Shown here: piece by piece, positions 62,671-64,000 of the stretch | Layout: the number at the start of each line of letters is the position of its first letter | How positions within the stretch are numbered: the first letter of the stretch is position 1 | From: Collinsella sp. An307 | GTDB lineage: Bacteria; Actinomycetota; Coriobacteriia; Coriobacteriales; Coriobacteriaceae | Direction of reading: 5' to 3' | DNA length: 64,000 nucleotides | NCBI RefSeq assembly: GCF_002161805.1 | Contig: NZ_NFIP01000004.1 | Coordinates: forward strand, 124,001-188,000 | Made by a program: the position numbers and the translations under genes | The notes under the pieces: generated by a model | The model's database searches: none | Seen by the model: only the letters and a program-made list of their open reading frames with translations | What the model was told of the DNA's origin: nothing

Positions 62671-63714
62671 TCAACCAAGCGCGCCTCGCCGGTGGCGCGC
62701 CCGATACTCAGCGGGCGCGAGCCCATATGCCTCGCGGAACTTCCGGTAGAAAAACGTCGTGTTCTCGTACCCCACCTCACGCGCGATGTCGTCCACCGTC
62801 CGATCGGAGTGACGCAAAAGACTCGTCGCATGTCCTAAACGCTGCGCCTGCACCGCCTGGATGTACGTCATACCGGTATGCCGCTTGAGCAGAGTTGTCA
62901 CGTAATTTGGGCTGATGGCAAAGCGCTCCGCAATACCTTCCTGCGTGCAGGTGCGATAGTGCTTCTCGATGTAGCGGATGATGGGAATGACCGAAACGCT
63001 CCCTCGATCCTCATCGCGGCGAAGGTAATCCTCCTCGTACACGCTGATAAGCTCAGCAAAGATGAGCTGCAAAAGATTGATGAGCACGCGTTCAGCGTTA
63101 CTGGTGGGGTCAAAGTACTCGCACATGAACTCTTGAAAGTAGCGGCGAATGCGGCGACTGTTATCTGAATGGAAGCGCACATACCGACGATGATCGGTCT
63201 GCTCGTTGAGGGCGTTCACGATAAAGTGTGCGAGCATGCTTTCATGGGTAAAGCTCCCCAGCAGGTTGTCGCGCAGAAACTTACGCGAAAGCACCAGGCT
63301 CATCATGATGTCGCTCTCGCCGAGCGACCCGATTGAATGGGGGCAGTTGGTGTCGAGCAGAAGTACCTGATTCTCGCGAAGTGTCATCGAGCGCCCGTTC
63401 ACCGTCTGAGGACAGCTGCCGGCATATACGTAGCTGATCTCAATGTGGGAATGGATGTGCTCGGGCACGGGATTGAAGCGCGAATTGCGCCTGAGAAGGA
63501 GCGGGTCCGCCATGGGCCGACGATCACCTTGTCCCAAATTGGCATCAAGATACCGTGGACTGCCATCGACGCCCTGGTCCATCTGGAGCACCCGACGACC
63601 ATCAATCGTCGTTAGCTCGCTTGGCCCGGCCCAGTCATATGTCTCGCCCTCGCGATAGCGCTGCTCGCTCGGAGAAAGTTCGAGAAGAAGTCGATTCAGC
63701 TGAGCGATTTCCAT
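62671..63714 (-). CDS. AraC-family transcriptional regulator
   Basis: This 347-aa protein has an N-terminal cupin-like sensor region (about 60-150, with HIHSHIEISYVYAG), a linker, and two helix-turn-helix motifs at the C-terminus. The second HTH carries the signature DIAREVGYENTTFFYRKFREAYG. GAGGGG precedes the ATG. It diverges from a PTS permease gene, which it probably controls in response to the transported sugar. Its 3' end directly abuts the 20-bp array. Confidence 0.9.
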   Translation of the reverse strand: MEIAQLNRLLLELSPSEQRYREGETYDWAGPSELTTIDGRRVLQMDQGVDGSPRYLDANLGQGDRRPMADPLLLRRNSRFNPVPEHIHSHIEISYVYAGSCPQTVNGRSMTLRENQVLLLDTNCPHSIGSLGESDIMMSLVLSRKFLRDNLLGSFTHESMLAHFIVNALNEQTDHRRYVRFHSDNSRRIRRYFQEFMCEYFDPTSNAERVLINLLQLIFAELISVYEEDYLRRDEDRGSVSVIPIIRYIEKHYRTCTQEGIAERFAISPNYVTTLLKRHTGMTYIQAVQAQRLGHATSLLRHSDRTVDDIAREVGYENTTFFYRKFREAYGLAPAEYRARHRRGALG

Positions 63715-63768
63715 GTCCCCTCGCCTCCCTGTACTGTTACTAAGCGACTGTTATGCGATATATCGTAC

Positions 63769-63804
63769 TTACCTCATGCGAAATACTCTCAAACGCATAG
63801 GTAA
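63769..63804. promoter_or_regulatory. Dyad in the araC-PTS divergent promoter region
   Basis: TTACCTCATGCG (63769-63780) and CGCATAGGTAA (63794-63804) are inverted copies with one extra base. This is a candidate binding site for the AraC-type regulator or another dimer. Confidence 0.5.
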
Positions 63805-63879
63805 TGTGGATATGGTTGGTAAAACCGTCTCGAAAACGATGTTATCACGCCCAGAGTCCCTTCGTAAGATAGCGATATC

Positions 63880-63902
63880 AAACGAGAAGCAGCTGCTCGT
63901 TT
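63880..63902. promoter_or_regulatory. Dyad upstream of the partial PTS gene
   Basis: AAACGAG (63880-63886) and CTCGTTT (63896-63902) flank a GCAGCTG centre. It lies 30 nt before the PTS start, in the leader or promoter, and may be an operator or an RNA hairpin. Confidence 0.4.
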
Positions 63903-63932
63903 ACGTATTTCCAACCACTAGGAGGGGAACTC

Positions 63933-64000
63933 ATGGCAAAGGACTACACCCAGCTTGCCAAAGATGTGGTTGCTGCCGTTGGCGGCAAGGAGAACATCGT
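63933..64000 (+). CDS. Start of a PTS permease EIIB domain (partial)
   Basis: The first 22 codons begin MAKDYTQLAKDVVAAVGGKEN, the usual opening of beta-glucoside-type PTS EIIB domains, ahead of the phosphocysteine, which is beyond the edge. AGGAGGGG lies 6 nt before the ATG. It is divergent from, and probably regulated by, the AraC-type gene. Confidence 0.85.
   Translation, partial: MAKDYTQLAKDVVAAVGGKENI

Noticed and set aside
62461-62749. Open reading frames within the 20-bp array, rich in Cys and His
   Set aside because: The period of 20 is not divisible by three, so the frames arise from the repeat and change phase with each unit. No SD is present.

Overview
The window is about 64 kb of GC-rich actinobacterial DNA. 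The gene set fits a gut Coriobacteriia member of the Collinsella type: a kinase/FHA/phosphatase/RodA-PBP/PknB cell-wall cluster, several sugar PTS systems, a phosphoketolase, many plant-glycan enzymes and LacI/LicT/AraC regulators. The genus is an inference from gene content; no rRNA gene is present. Start codons below were mostly chosen by Shine-Dalgarno (SD) position, which moves several starts downstream of the longest possible reading frame.

Region 1 (1-9.3 kb, all minus strand) holds envelope and housekeeping genes. These are an intact membrane-anchored NodB deacetylase beside a paralogue that has lost its metal ligands, a PRC-barrel/YtxH pair, a stand-alone protein resembling the N-terminal domain of cyanophycin synthetase, a CorC/HlyC protein, a hemolysin III protein and a DUF362 ferredoxin-like protein. 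A tRNA-Arg(ACG) with its own promoter and terminator follows, then a small toxin-antitoxin-like pair.

Region 2 (10-28 kb) holds an M19 dipeptidase, serS, bioY, an SPFH protein, a PTS EIICBA under a RAT/terminator switch with its LicT-type antiterminator, glyA-proC, a membrane-anchored Ntn hydrolase, an M32 carboxypeptidase and phosphoketolase. The phosphoketolase promoter carries two LacI-type operators 22 bp apart.

Region 3 (28-48 kb) is a carbohydrate island. It contains two LacI regulators, two apiosidase-like glycoside hydrolases, a GH78 rhamnosidase, an esterase, a Sde182-like protein, a PTS EIIBC, a ROK kinase, an FGGY kinase, a two-subunit transketolase and a fucose-isomerase-like protein. 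Isomerase, kinase, split transketolase and phosphoketolase match the logic of the known non-oxidative D-apiose route. I propose that the island takes apiose- and rhamnose-bearing plant glycans or glycosides to central metabolism. A truncated MFS transporter marks a rearrangement.

Region 4 (48-64 kb) holds recR-ybaB-dnaX plus a small gene on the minus strand. Divergent from it is a tightly overlapping plus-strand operon: membrane kinase, FhaA-like, FhaB-like, PP2C, a RodA-PBP fusion and PknB with PASTA repeats. After pknB lies a 230-bp inverted array of GTGC-N5-GCAC sites on an exact 20-bp period. It ends at the stop codon of an AraC-family regulator, which is divergent from the start of another PTS gene.

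Four intergenic spacers (about 11.6, 19.5, 33.9 and 41.5 kb) hold compound hairpins with long locus-specific arms. Three of them share a conserved inner core. Together with the 62.4 kb array they are the most unusual non-coding structures here.
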